Below, piece by piece: positions 18,047-27,233 of a stretch of DNA of 64,000 nt. The first letter of the stretch is position 1. The number at the start of each line of letters is the position of its first letter. A program made the translations under genes and the position numbers. The notes under the pieces were generated by a model that had not been told where the DNA came from, did no database searches, and saw only the letters and a program-made list of their open reading frames with translations. Source of the stretch: Desulfovibrio sp. (lineage in GTDB: Bacteria > Desulfobacterota > Desulfovibrionia > Desulfovibrionales > Desulfovibrionaceae); the NCBI GenBank assembly GCA_030145055.1, contig JAQYWK010000004.1, positions 510,701 to 574,700 of the forward strand. Reading direction: 5' to 3'.

Positions 18047-19459
18047 ATGGTTGCAAGTAAAATTGGGGATAGAGTTTCAGATTTTTTCATGAATGAAATA
18101 TGGAACTGGGATTCTCAGAGTGTCGACCCTGTGCGCAGAATTTTTTATACGTTTTCGAGAATTTTGTATCTTGTCGTATATGGTTTCTGGAAAGACCAAT
18201 GCATGATTAGAGCCTCTGCCTTAACTTTCACAACCATGCTTTCGATTGTTCCTTTTATAGCTGTCGCTTTTTCTATTTTAAAAGGGATTGGCTTTCAAGA
18301 TTCTTCCTATATTCATGATATCTTGCTTAAGGTTGCAGCCGGAAGGGAAGAGGTTGTCATCAAAATGCTTGAGTACGTTGATAATACAAATGTTAAAACC
18401 TTGGGTGGTATTGGTATCGCTGCACTGCTTTTTTCTGTCCTTTCAACTGTAGGCACGGTCGAAAAAGCTTTTAATGTAATCTGGGAAGTGAAAGTCGGGC
18501 GAACATTCTGGAGAAAATTTACAGATTTCTTCTCCGTGATTTTTATTTGTCCTGTTGCCGTCATTGCCGCGACAAGTGTGAGTGTTGCCATTAGTAAGCA
18601 AGCCGCTTCATCGTCATTACAAAATATTTACGGAGTATCCGAGGTAGAGAGCTTATTTATTAAGATGGCGCCACTTGTTTTGATATGGATTTCATTCACT
18701 TTCATTTATGCCTTCATGCCTAATACTCGCGTCAGGATTTTTAGTGCGGCCGCGGGCGGGGTTGTTGCCGGATCAATTTGGCAGTTAGCTCAATGGGCAT
18801 ACATAAACTGGCAGGTGGGTGTAAGTAAATACAATGCCATTTATGGGAGTTTCGCCCAGTTGCCTCTGTTTCTGCTCTGGCTATACCTTAGCTGGATAAT
18901 CGTTTTGCTCGGTTCTGAGGTGAGTTTTGCTGTCCAAAACGTGATGCTATACAGACAGCAAAGGTTTATGCCGAATGCCAGTATGGAAGATCTTCAAAAA
19001 ATATCTTTGCTCGCGCTTAGTTTGATGAGCGTTAGGTTTGATCGTGCGGAACCTGCATACTATATTGAGGACCTCGCTGAAGAGATGGGCGTTCCGGTTA
19101 GTTTCTTAAGCTCCATGCTTGATAAATTTGTGGATCGTGGATTATTGGTAAAAGGAAGTGATGAAGATGCTGAAAAAGATATTTATATCTTTGCCGTTTC
19201 ACCTAAGAAAATTACTCTGCTCCAAGTTCTTTCTGCTCTTTCCGGCTATGAAGATAAAGCAACAAAGAGAATTAACAGCCCGTGTATGGGATACATTAAT
19301 GGTGTAATCGAAGCGATGAGACAATCCGTTATTGATAGCGGTCAAGATGTTTCACTGTCGGTGTGCGCAAATAGAATGGACGAGCTTACTTCATGCTCAA
19401 CTTTTTCCACACCAATGCAAGGTCCAGTGGTTGAGGCTGACATAGAGAATAAAGATTAG
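18047..19459 (+). CDS. YihY/BrkB-family membrane protein with C-terminal winged-helix-like domain
   Basis: The 470 residues hold six transmembrane helices (about 45-305), including the family segment YGSFAQLPLFLLWLYLSW. The family is often misnamed ribonuclease BN and its function is unsettled. A ~150-residue cytoplasmic tail has a winged-helix look (YIEDLAEEMGVPVSFLSSML) as in longer members of the family. The ATG at 18047 fits AAGGAGG 6 bases upstream better than the TTG one codon earlier. Confidence 0.9.
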   Translation: MVASKIGDRVSDFFMNEIWNWDSQSVDPVRRIFYTFSRILYLVVYGFWKDQCMIRASALTFTTMLSIVPFIAVAFSILKGIGFQDSSYIHDILLKVAAGREEVVIKMLEYVDNTNVKTLGGIGIAALLFSVLSTVGTVEKAFNVIWEVKVGRTFWRKFTDFFSVIFICPVAVIAATSVSVAISKQAASSSLQNIYGVSEVESLFIKMAPLVLIWISFTFIYAFMPNTRVRIFSAAAGGVVAGSIWQLAQWAYINWQVGVSKYNAIYGSFAQLPLFLLWLYLSWIIVLLGSEVSFAVQNVMLYRQQRFMPNASMEDLQKISLLALSLMSVRFDRAEPAYYIEDLAEEMGVPVSFLSSMLDKFVDRGLLVKGSDEDAEKDIYIFAVSPKKITLLQVLSALSGYEDKATKRINSPCMGYINGVIEAMRQSVIDSGQDVSLSVCANRMDELTSCSTFSTPMQGPVVEADIENKD

Positions 19460-19920
19460 CAGGAGTCCACCCCTTCCCATGTGAATAATCGTTTGCACTT
19501 AGTGAAGAACTCTGTGCCCATCAATAGAATTCCTGTGATGCTGGTAATATCAATACTACCGACTATGATTAAAAGAGATTTATGGTCGAGTCCCACAACA
19601 TCTGTGAGAACCAGATAAATTAGAACCCAATTGACCATAATTCCGCTGATGAAAAGAGTCATGCCTATTGTGTAGCGTGTTTTTCCTGCGGGTTTAAACA
19701 ATTTATGTTTGATTGAATCTAAAGCTTCTTTGCCCGCAAGTGCGCCCCCGGCAATCAGGAAAAGCTCAGGTCCACCAACCATTAAGAAAGCAATAATGGT
19801 GGAAGACATTGCGGTTGAAAGATTTAAAAAAGGGACGAGAAAAGAAAATAACGGGCAGATCATTCCAAAAAATATTAAGCCCATTCCGATTCTGTATTTT
19901 ATTGATTTTTTACCTGACAT
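19456..19920 (-). CDS. Small four-helix membrane protein with internal duplication
   Basis: The 154 residues contain four predicted transmembrane helices in two similar halves (about 8-75 and 80-145). Each half starts with a YRIGMGLIFFG-like or YTIGMTLFISG segment and ends with a basic loop (KHKLFKPAGK, KCKRLF). It resembles the small transporter-suffix-domain proteins, but I cannot assign a family with certainty. It is convergent with yihY, overlapping its 3' end by 4 bp, and diverges from cooA. Confidence 0.7.
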   Translation of the reverse strand: MSGKKSIKYRIGMGLIFFGMICPLFSFLVPFLNLSTAMSSTIIAFLMVGGPELFLIAGGALAGKEALDSIKHKLFKPAGKTRYTIGMTLFISGIMVNWVLIYLVLTDVVGLDHKSLLIIVGSIDITSITGILLMGTEFFTKCKRLFTWEGVDSC

Positions 19921-20087
19921 ATTTATCTTTATACTCGTATTTTATAATTAGTCTGGAAGGGGCTGTGATTTTTATTTTTAATAATGGATAGTATATTAAG
20001 ATAAGTCATTAAGGCAACATGTTAGTCGTTAGCGCTCTTCAAAGGTCATGCTAAATTGACACGTACAACATAAAGTATAGGAGCCGT

Positions 20088-20738
20088 ATGAAATTTTCCG
20101 GTATAAACTTACTTGATGAATTGCAAAAGTCTGAACTTACGGACCTTAGGGATGTCTTTCATTCTCGCTCCGCAAAGAAGGGAGCTATAATATTTAGTCC
20201 TGAACAGGATGAAGATCTTGTTTTTATTATCGAAAGTGGAAAAGTAAGAATTTATCTTGGTTATGAAGAGAAAGAATTTACACTCGGAATTTTGGAACCG
20301 GGCGACCTTTATTCTTCTCACGCCGGATGTTTTGTTCAAGCGCTTGAGGATAGCTCACTTCTGGTTACTGATGTTCAATCCGTGAAACGATGTATGGCTG
20401 AAGTTCCTCTTTTTAACCGCACAATGGTTCGAGTTCTTGGTAAAATTTTACAAAATGCATTTTCAGTTATTGGCGGACTTGCATTTAAAGATATTTACGC
20501 ACGCCTAACTGCTTATCTTCTTAAAGAGGCACAGGAATCAGGAGTCCCCTTTGATGGAGGTCTTGAACTTGAGCTTGATTTAACCATTGAACAGCTTTCT
20601 CAAATTCTCGGTGCAACCCGTCAAACTGTATCTACTTTGCTGAATAATATGGTTCGTGAGGGACTTGTTGTAAAACGCGGTCGCTCAAAATGGTTTATTC
20701 CTGATCTGAAGGCTCTTGAAGATGTGGTAAATACTTAA
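20088..20738 (+). CDS. cooA: CO-sensing heme transcription activator CooA
   Basis: Crp/Fnr-family regulator that activates CODH genes when CO binds its heme. The 216 residues include a cyclic-nucleotide-type sensor domain (1-125), a long dimer helix and a C-terminal helix-turn-helix (ILGATRQTVSTLLNNMVREG). The segment GDLYSSHAGCFVQA aligns with the Rhodospirillum rubrum CooA heme segment: H78 corresponds to the Fe(II) ligand His77, while the redox-switch ligand Cys75 is replaced by Ser76. The ribosome site is GGAG at 20080-20083. It lies directly upstream of cooS and a perfect CooA palindrome, which supports the call over a generic Fnr. Confidence 0.9.
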   Translation: MKFSGINLLDELQKSELTDLRDVFHSRSAKKGAIIFSPEQDEDLVFIIESGKVRIYLGYEEKEFTLGILEPGDLYSSHAGCFVQALEDSSLLVTDVQSVKRCMAEVPLFNRTMVRVLGKILQNAFSVIGGLAFKDIYARLTAYLLKEAQESGVPFDGGLELELDLTIEQLSQILGATRQTVSTLLNNMVREGLVVKRGRSKWFIPDLKALEDVVNT

Positions 20739-20815
20739 TTAAAAATTTGTTATTTGCTCTTTAAATGTGCTAAAATTAGTTCATTACTAATTTATTATTA
20801 ATTTTATTCATGTAT

Positions 20816-20831
20816 TGTCGTCTATCCGACA
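20816..20831. promoter_or_regulatory. CooA-binding palindrome upstream of cooS
   Basis: TGTCG, six bases, CGACA: a perfect two-fold site of the form expected for CooA. Its centre is ~116 bp before the cooS start, leaving room for a promoter and leader. A -10 candidate near 20850 is weak, as expected for an activated promoter. Confidence 0.8.
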
Positions 20832-20939
20832 AACATACTCTCCTGAATTGCTTACTGTGGACTCAATAGCCCAGAATATAGCTTTTGTTTTGGAACAGGC
20901 ATTTCGCCTTTATCCGTTTAAAACAGGAAGGATAGAAGT

Positions 20940-22820
20940 ATGGCAAAAGAACCACGTCCAGTAGAAGAACTTTCCCTTTGGGATGATGCCCAGGCAATGA
21001 TTACCAAAGCGAGAGCTGAGGGAATCGACACTGTTCATGAAAGACTGCAACAACAAACTCCACATTGCAAACTTTGTGAGCTAGGTCTTAGTTGTCGCAA
21101 CTGTACAATGGGGCCATGTAGAATTACCGCAAAAGCGCCCCGCGGAGTTTGTGGCGCAGACGCAGACGTTGTTGTTGCTCGTAACTTTGGTCGCTTTGTA
21201 GCTGGTGGGGCCGCTGGTCACTCAGACCATGGTCGCGATCTTATTGAAGTGCTTGAAGCTATCGTTGACGGTGACACAAAAGATTATAAAATCACAGATG
21301 AGTCTAAACTCAGACGTATTGCCGAAGAAGTCGGAGTAGCAGCCGTCGCAGAACGTGACATTATTGATGTTGCCAAAGATATTTTAGAAGTCTTTTTTGG
21401 CGATTTCGGTAGCCGTAAAAAACAAATCTCATTTCTTTCCCGTGTACCTCAAAAGCGTAAAGACATCTGGAATAAACTCGGTATGACTCCACGCGGAGTT
21501 GATCGCGAAATTGCAGAGATGATGCATCGCACCCATATGGGCTGTGATAATGACGCTCCTAATACTATGCTTCATGCCGCAAGAACTTCGCTTGCAGATG
21601 GGTGGGGCGGTTCCATGATCGGTACTGAACTTTCCGATGTAATCTTCGGTACACCATCACCTTCCATGTCCGAAGCCAATCTAGGCGTTATCAAAGAAGA
21701 TAAAGTAAATATTCTCGTTCACGGTCACAATCCTGTTGTTTCCGAAATGATCCTTGCCGCTGCTCGCGATCCTGAAATTATCGCCGAAGCTAAAGCACTA
21801 GGTGCAACCGGAATTAACATTGCCGGATTATGTTGTACTGGTAACGAACTTCTCATGCGTAAGGGTATCCCCATGGCAGGGAACCACTTGATGACCGAAC
21901 TTGCGATCATTACTGGAGCAGTCGAAGCAGTCGTTGTTGATTACCAGTGTATCATGCCGAGCATGGTTCAGATTGCGGGTTGTTACCACACAAGATTCAT
22001 CGATACCGCTCAAAAAGCTCGCTTCACTGGCGCAATTCATTACAATATTAAGCCTAGTTCTGCTCTTAAACAGGCTCGCGAAATAGTTCGTTTAGCCGTT
22101 CAGGCATATGCTGAGCGCGATCCATCCCGTGTGGATATTCCATGTGAACCAGTTAAGATTATGACTGGATTCTCAAACGAAGCTCTTATCACCGCAATGG
22201 GCGGAACTCTCGATCCACTCATTCAGGCCATTGTGGCTGGTGATGTTCGCGGCGCTGTCGGTATCGTTGGGTGTAACAATCCGAAGATCAAACAAGATTC
22301 CATGAATGTCGGCCTTGCAAAAGAGCTGATTAAAAAAGATATTCTCGTAATCGTCACAGGTTGCGTAACCACCGCCGCAGGAAAAGCCGGACTGCTTGTT
22401 CCGGAAGCAATTGAAATGGCTGGCCCGGGACTTAAAAAAGTTTGTGGAGCACTCGGAATTCCGCCAGTTCTTCATTACGGATCATGTGTAGACAATGCGC
22501 GTATTCTGCAACTCTGTGCGGCTCTGGCTAACGAATTAAAGGTTGATATTAGTGATCTCCCAGTAGGAGCTTCGTCTCCAGAATGGTATTCAGAAAAAGC
22601 CGCTGCTATCGGACTATATGCCGTAGCTAGCGGAATCTATACTCACCTTGGTCATCCACCGAATATTCTCGGTTCTGAAACTGTTACGAACTTAGCAGTA
22701 TCAGGACTCGAAGACCTTGTCGGTGCTTCCTTCGTTATTGAACCTGATCCCGTTAAGGCCGCGGAGCTTTTTGATATCCGTATTAGGGCTAAGCGTAAGG
22801 GACTTGGACTTAGCGAATAA
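20940..22820 (+). CDS. cooS: Ni-Fe-S carbon monoxide dehydrogenase, catalytic subunit
   Basis: Oxidises CO to CO2 with water as a cytoplasmic homodimer. The 626 residues carry all cluster ligands. The D-cluster pair is C43/C46 in a CX2C spacing, as in Desulfovibrio vulgaris, where the cluster is [2Fe-2S] rather than the CX7C [4Fe-4S] type. The B-cluster uses C52, C55, C60 and C71. The C-cluster ligands are H261, C299 (with C298 beside it), C337, C445, C475 and C516. AGGA precedes the ATG. The maturation gene cooC follows by 18 bp. No CooF or Ech-type hydrogenase gene is present, so the electron acceptor lies elsewhere. Confidence 0.97.
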   Translation: MAKEPRPVEELSLWDDAQAMITKARAEGIDTVHERLQQQTPHCKLCELGLSCRNCTMGPCRITAKAPRGVCGADADVVVARNFGRFVAGGAAGHSDHGRDLIEVLEAIVDGDTKDYKITDESKLRRIAEEVGVAAVAERDIIDVAKDILEVFFGDFGSRKKQISFLSRVPQKRKDIWNKLGMTPRGVDREIAEMMHRTHMGCDNDAPNTMLHAARTSLADGWGGSMIGTELSDVIFGTPSPSMSEANLGVIKEDKVNILVHGHNPVVSEMILAAARDPEIIAEAKALGATGINIAGLCCTGNELLMRKGIPMAGNHLMTELAIITGAVEAVVVDYQCIMPSMVQIAGCYHTRFIDTAQKARFTGAIHYNIKPSSALKQAREIVRLAVQAYAERDPSRVDIPCEPVKIMTGFSNEALITAMGGTLDPLIQAIVAGDVRGAVGIVGCNNPKIKQDSMNVGLAKELIKKDILVIVTGCVTTAAGKAGLLVPEAIEMAGPGLKKVCGALGIPPVLHYGSCVDNARILQLCAALANELKVDISDLPVGASSPEWYSEKAAAIGLYAVASGIYTHLGHPPNILGSETVTNLAVSGLEDLVGASFVIEPDPVKAAELFDIRIRAKRKGLGLSE

Positions 22821-22838
22821 GGAACCACGGAGTAGCTT

Positions 22839-23615
22839 ATGAAATTGGCATTTGCAGGCAAGGGCGGCGTCGGGAAAACATCCGTTACTTCATGGATGGC
22901 AGACTGGCTGGCAAGAAACGGACATAATGTTTGGATGATAGACGCAGATACCGCTCTTTCACTAGGGCAGGCATCCGGCTTAGATCAAGAGTCTTTGCCA
23001 CAGCCGATAATCAGTAAAAAAGATCTAGTGCATGAGCGCATTCACGAGGGCGGTTTCTTGAACCTCAATCCTGATGTGAGAGATTTGCCTGATGATCTGG
23101 CTGTAGAATTACCGCTGTCATCTGCTCCATTGCCGGGGGTAACTCCGGGACGCAAACGTTTACTCGTCATGGGCGGGTTAACAAATGCGGGCGGTGGATG
23201 TGCTTGCGATGCTAACGCACTTCTCAAGGCTATCTTGGCTCATATTGTAATAGATAGTGACGATTGCGTTCTGGTCGATCTTGAAGCTGGAGTAGAGCAT
23301 TTAGGAAGAGGTACAGTGACTCATGTTGACGGGCTTGTGGTCGTTACCGAACCAAGTATGCGTAGTTTCCAAACCGCATCAGATGTCGGGCGCATGGCAG
23401 AACAGTTAGGGCTGGATAATCAGGTTATGGTGATAAACCGCTATATGGGTGGTACACTTCCTGAGCTTCCGCACCTTCCAGAATGGCACGCAATAATTCC
23501 ACCTCTAGCAGGTTTGATTGAGCGCCAGATGACTGACGGCAATGTGCTAAGTCTCCCTGAATCTGGCGAGATTGATTTAATCCTAGAGCAGATCGTTAAA
23601 AAGATGGGGCTTTAA
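22839..23615 (+). CDS. cooC: CODH nickel-insertion ATPase CooC
   Basis: MinD-class ATPase that inserts Ni into the CODH C-cluster. The 258 residues begin with Walker A GKGGVGKTS. The dimer-interface metal motif CxC is present in GGGCACDANALL (about residues 110-121). A DLEAGVEHLGRGT switch segment follows. It is co-transcribed with cooS and ends at a strong terminator. It is unrelated in function to the ferredoxin-containing MinD pair at 11.4-13.2 kb. Confidence 0.95.
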   Translation: MKLAFAGKGGVGKTSVTSWMADWLARNGHNVWMIDADTALSLGQASGLDQESLPQPIISKKDLVHERIHEGGFLNLNPDVRDLPDDLAVELPLSSAPLPGVTPGRKRLLVMGGLTNAGGGCACDANALLKAILAHIVIDSDDCVLVDLEAGVEHLGRGTVTHVDGLVVVTEPSMRSFQTASDVGRMAEQLGLDNQVMVINRYMGGTLPELPHLPEWHAIIPPLAGLIERQMTDGNVLSLPESGEIDLILEQIVKKMGL

Positions 23616-23697
23616 TTGAGATTGGAGAGATAAATTCAATTTCAATTTAGTGAAGTGTCGATCCTGAAAATTAGCGATTAATCGAATGCAGATTGCG

Positions 23698-23745
23698 ACC
23701 TCTCGGAATTAAGATGAAAATCTTATTTCGGGAGGTTGTTTTTTT
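23698..23745 (+). terminator. Rho-independent terminator after cooC
   Basis: A long imperfect stem (ACCTCTCGG arm with its partner ending GGGAGGT) has a 4-base loop and is followed by TTGTTTTTTTG. Confidence 0.8.
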
Positions 23746-23770
23746 GTGAGCAAACCCCATTTAACCGCTA

Positions 23771-24415
23771 TTACTTAGAACTTCTGAAGCCACCACCAAA
23801 ATAGTAAAAAATATTCTTGGCAGCTTCTAGAACTATATATGGGGCTGTGCGGAAATTGGACCACCATTTTTCGGGAACGGGTTCATATGGTGTTGCGACA
23901 ACGATGAACTCTTTGTTCGGTAGAGCGTCGCGAAATATTTTACCTGCGCGCCCTGTGTGTAATGGTGAAGTAACAAGAATAATCTTTCTTATGTTCGCAC
24001 CTAACTCATTTTCAGCAAACATAATTTTGAGATTTTCAGCTTCATCAATTGTACTCATATTATCTTTACCGAAAAATAAGATCTTATTTTCGGGTACACC
24101 TTTGATGAGCAATACATCTCTAAAAATTTCCCATTGATACTTACGTTTGATGCCTAATTTGTGAAGGGCATTTATTTCAGTATAAACAATAGGCTTGCTG
24201 ACTAATACTATTGGGGCATAGCCCTCGGAATAAAGTTCTGCCGCATATATGGGTCTGAAGTAATTCCCGGCAAGGACTACAATTGCATCGGCTTTTTCTA
24301 GCTTATCGACTTGTTGCAAAATAGTAGGGGCGTAGCAAAAGAGTACGGCAATAGCCATAATCCCTAAAAAGGTAAGCCCCCCTAAAAGCGCAAACAAATT
24401 TCGAATAAGTTTCAT
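23771..24415 (-). CDS. YdcF/SanA-type DUF218 membrane-anchored protein
   Basis: The 214 residues have an N-terminal transmembrane helix (about 8-30) and a DUF218 domain opening ADAIVVLAGN. A conserved acidic STIDEAEN segment and TSPLHTGRAG follow. Family members such as ElyC and SanA act in envelope or peptidoglycan-precursor metabolism, but the reaction is not settled. It faces cooC convergently and has no operon partner. The ribosome site is poor. Confidence 0.83.
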   Translation of the reverse strand: MKLIRNLFALLGGLTFLGIMAIAVLFCYAPTILQQVDKLEKADAIVVLAGNYFRPIYAAELYSEGYAPIVLVSKPIVYTEINALHKLGIKRKYQWEIFRDVLLIKGVPENKILFFGKDNMSTIDEAENLKIMFAENELGANIRKIILVTSPLHTGRAGKIFRDALPNKEFIVVATPYEPVPEKWWSNFRTAPYIVLEAAKNIFYYFGGGFRSSK

Positions 24416-24509
24416 AATGTTTTTTTAACTAACCTCAATAAACAACCTTCTTAAAAATCCCAACCCTCTAAAAAGTTTTGTTCCGCCGGAGGCACACAAC
24501 CCCACATCT

Positions 24510-25649
24510 TTAAATTTGAGCAACAGGTTCGTATACTGCTTCATACTTTTTGCGTAGATCAGCGAACTTACCGTTTTTGATAGCTTCGCGTGCTTCTTCT
24601 GTCAGCTTGAGGAAAAAGCGTAAATTATGAATTGAATTCAGCTGTGACGACAGTAATTCTTTGGCTGTGTAAATATGTCGCAAATATGATTTGCTGAAAT
24701 TCTGACATGTGTAGCAATCGCAATTAGGATCAAGCGGAGAATCATCTTCACGATACTGTGCGCGTTTGATGTTCACTTTACCTTCGGACGTGTAGAGGGT
24801 TCCGTTTCGTGCATTGCGGGTAGGGAGTACACAGTCGAACATATCTACACCGTTGGCGATGCCTTCGAGAATATCGAGGGGAGTTCCTACGCCCATTAAG
24901 TAGCGTGGTTTGTCCTGTGGAAGCTTAGGTCCAATGTGTCTTAGTATGTCGTACATATCCGGGATTGGCTCGCCAACGCTCAGGCCGCCGATTGCGTATC
25001 CTTCGAATGGTATTTGGGATAGCTGCTCGAGACTTTTTTCGCGTAGATCTTTGTGAAATCCACCTTGAATGATTCCGAACATGAGCTGATCGCCTGATCC
25101 TACGGGGTAGGCATCACGGCAACGCTGGGCCCAGCGGGTTGTTAGTTCTAGTGAACGTTCGGTGTATTCACGGTCATTTCCGTATCCAACACATTCGTCG
25201 AGAACCATCATAATGTCGGACCCGATATTCTTTTGAATGGAAATGACTTTTTCAGGTGAAAAGAAATGTTTTGATCCATCTAGGTACGAGCGGAACTCAA
25301 CGCCTTCTTCTGTTATGTTGCGGATGGATTCGAGGCTGAAAACCTGAAAACCGCCGCTGTCTGTAAGAATTGGACGATCCCAGTTAGCGAATTTGTGTAG
25401 ACCGCCACGGCGCGCGATAAGCTCATCACCTGGACGGAGATAGAGATGGTATGTGTTACCGAGAATAACCTGCGAGCCAATTTCTTTAAGGTCGCGGGGG
25501 GAGACAGCTTTTACAGTTCCTTGAGTCCCTACCGGCATGTATACGGGAGTCTCAATGTCACCGTGAGCGGTGGTTAGGGTTCCAAGGCGAGCTTCACCAT
25601 CAGTGGCGTGAATCTTAAATGTACCGGGCTTTTTTTTGTCTTCAGTCAT
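24510..25649 (-). CDS. tgt: Queuine tRNA-ribosyltransferase
   Basis: Exchanges G34 for the queuosine precursor preQ1 in tRNAs with GUN anticodons, including the tRNA-Asn genes in this window. The 379 residues form a TIM barrel. The catalytic nucleophile Asp lies in [15 protein letters not shown] and the base-binding segment is [13 protein letters not shown]. The zinc site is CDCYTC with a downstream Cys/His pair ([10 protein letters not shown]). It overlaps nth by one base on the same strand. Confidence 0.97.
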   Translation of the reverse strand: MTEDKKKPGTFKIHATDGEARLGTLTTAHGDIETPVYMPVGTQGTVKAVSPRDLKEIGSQVILGNTYHLYLRPGDELIARRGGLHKFANWDRPILTDSGGFQVFSLESIRNITEEGVEFRSYLDGSKHFFSPEKVISIQKNIGSDIMMVLDECVGYGNDREYTERSLELTTRWAQRCRDAYPVGSGDQLMFGIIQGGFHKDLREKSLEQLSQIPFEGYAIGGLSVGEPIPDMYDILRHIGPKLPQDKPRYLMGVGTPLDILEGIANGVDMFDCVLPTRNARNGTLYTSEGKVNIKRAQYREDDSPLDPNCDCYTCQNFSKSYLRHIYTAKELLSSQLNSIHNLRFFLKLTEEAREAIKNGKFADLRKKYEAVYEPVAQI

Positions 25650-26335
25650 TATTTTTTCTCTATTCCATTTTTAGGGCATATATCGTTTAGTTGGCAGATG
25701 TCACATTTGGGCGATCTGGCGGGGCATATTTCGCGTCCGTACAGAACAAGCAAATGGTTCGTTGTTCCCCATTGCTCGCGCTCAAATAGTGGCATTAGAT
25801 CTCTTTCAATAATTATCGGGTTGGTGCTTGTTGTTAAACCCATTCTAAATGATAGACGTTTAACATGGGTATCTACAGCTAACCCTTCGTGAACTAACAT
25901 AGCATTTGATAATACTATGTTAGCTGTTTTTCGGGCAACACCGGGCAAGCGAATCATATCTTCCATGGTGCGGGGCATTTCACCGCCAAACTCTTCCATA
26001 ACTAATACTGCGGCGGCTTTAAGATTTTTCGCCTTATTCCTGAATAAACCTGTGGAGCGGATGACATGCTGTATGTCTAAGACATCCGCTTTGGACATTT
26101 CTTCAGGTCCGTCCCATTTAGCGAAAAGAGCAGGTGTGACTTTATTTACCCGCACGTCTGTGCACTGGGCAGCTAGAGCTGTTGCTACCATCAATTCCCA
26201 TGCGTTCTTCCAGTCTAACTCAGGTGTTGGATCGGGATAGCGCGTGATCAGGCGGGAATAAATTTCTTTAGCTCTAACCTGTACTGCTTTTTTAGGTGGT
26301 TTAATCTTCGTTACCATATCAGGTCGGGCTATCAT
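25649..26335 (-). CDS. nth: Endonuclease III
   Basis: Bifunctional DNA glycosylase/AP lyase for oxidised pyrimidines. The 228 residues hold the helix-hairpin-helix [13 protein letters not shown] with the catalytic Lys, the catalytic Asp in VDTHVKRL, and a C-terminal [4Fe-4S] site with C-X6-C-X2-C-X5-C spacing. A shorter start at the ATG at 26317 is possible. It sits upstream of tgt and overlaps it by one base. Confidence 0.95.
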   Translation of the reverse strand: MIARPDMVTKIKPPKKAVQVRAKEIYSRLITRYPDPTPELDWKNAWELMVATALAAQCTDVRVNKVTPALFAKWDGPEEMSKADVLDIQHVIRSTGLFRNKAKNLKAAAVLVMEEFGGEMPRTMEDMIRLPGVARKTANIVLSNAMLVHEGLAVDTHVKRLSFRMGLTTSTNPIIIERDLMPLFEREQWGTTNHLLVLYGREICPARSPKCDICQLNDICPKNGIEKK

Positions 26336-26460
26336 TTCTTTCTGTAACTTACAATCTTACATGTGGCCCCACAAATTTATAATTGAGGAATTGCTATAAA
26401 TGTTGCGTGGTATGGTGAATCATGTATTATTGAATTATAAATCATCGGAGGAAATAAAAA

Positions 26461-26742
26461 ATGAAATTCTTATTTAGTTTATTTGTTGCTGGAACCATTA
26501 TGATGACTGGAGCTTTAGCTCCTGTCGCACAGGCTGATGACGCAGAAATTGTTACTGCTAAATGTGTATCTTGCCACAGTATGAAACGCGTTTGCCGCGC
26601 TCTTGGTAAAAAAGATTTGGCTGGCTGGGAAAAAACCAACGCTAGAATGGTCAAAAAGGGTATGACTGTTTCTGACCGTGAGCTTGCTAAAATTAATAGG
26701 TATCTTGCTGAAGCTAAGCCTGACGCTACAATCTGTCAGTAA
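26461..26742 (+). CDS. Periplasmic monoheme c-type cytochrome
   Basis: The 93-residue precursor has a signal peptide (cleavage near AQA-D, residue 25) and one heme site C35-V-S-C38-H39. A candidate distal Met lies in the RMVKKGM segment. The size and fold fit a small class I cytochrome c. GGAGG lies 9 bases before the ATG. It precedes cutA by 15 bp. The redox partner is unknown. Confidence 0.87.
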   Translation: MKFLFSLFVAGTIMMTGALAPVAQADDAEIVTAKCVSCHSMKRVCRALGKKDLAGWEKTNARMVKKGMTVSDRELAKINRYLAEAKPDATICQ

Positions 26743-26757
26743 AAAAATAGGTTAATA

Positions 26758-27072
26758 ATGTCTGTGATGCTTGTTTATATTACGGCTGGAGACGTGGAAG
26801 AAGCACGGGAAATCGGCAGTGAATTAATCATACGTCATTTGGCAGCCTGCGTTAATATTATTGATAAAATGGAATCTATGTACTGGTGGGAAGGTAAGAT
26901 CGAAAGCTCTTCCGAGGCCGTGCTGATAGCTAAAACAGTTCCAGAGCTGGTGGAAAAGTTAACTGAAACAGTTAAACAACTTCATAGCTATGACTGTCCC
27001 TGCATTGTTGCTGTTGAATCAAAAGAAGGGAATTCCGAGTTCTTTGAGTGGATTAAAAGTCACACCTCGTGA
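26758..27072 (+). CDS. cutA: Divalent-cation tolerance protein CutA
   Basis: The 104-residue protein matches the trimeric CutA1 family: the central AACVNIIDKMESMYWWEGKI segment and the C-terminal YDCPCIVAVE motif. Its cellular role is uncertain despite the copper-tolerance name. It lies 15 bp after the cytochrome gene on the same strand. The 161 bp that follow show no gene and no clear hairpin. Confidence 0.92.
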   Translation: MSVMLVYITAGDVEEAREIGSELIIRHLAACVNIIDKMESMYWWEGKIESSSEAVLIAKTVPELVEKLTETVKQLHSYDCPCIVAVESKEGNSEFFEWIKSHTS

Positions 27073-27233
27073 CAGCTTTATTGACTTTACAGTGTGCCAA
27101 AGCATATTATTCGTTTTTCAAAATGGATTTTGCTCAGCTCTGTATATGTTGAAAGGAGCTGCTTACTATATGAGATGCGATTCCACACTCGGATTTCCCT
27201 TCTCTTTTTAAAACAGTTTTAGGAGATTTTATA

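Noticed and set aside
20056-20061. TTGACA as a -35 box for cooA
   Set aside because: With a 16-18 base spacer the start point would fall at or inside the cooA start codon, and no -10 box fits. It is probably chance.
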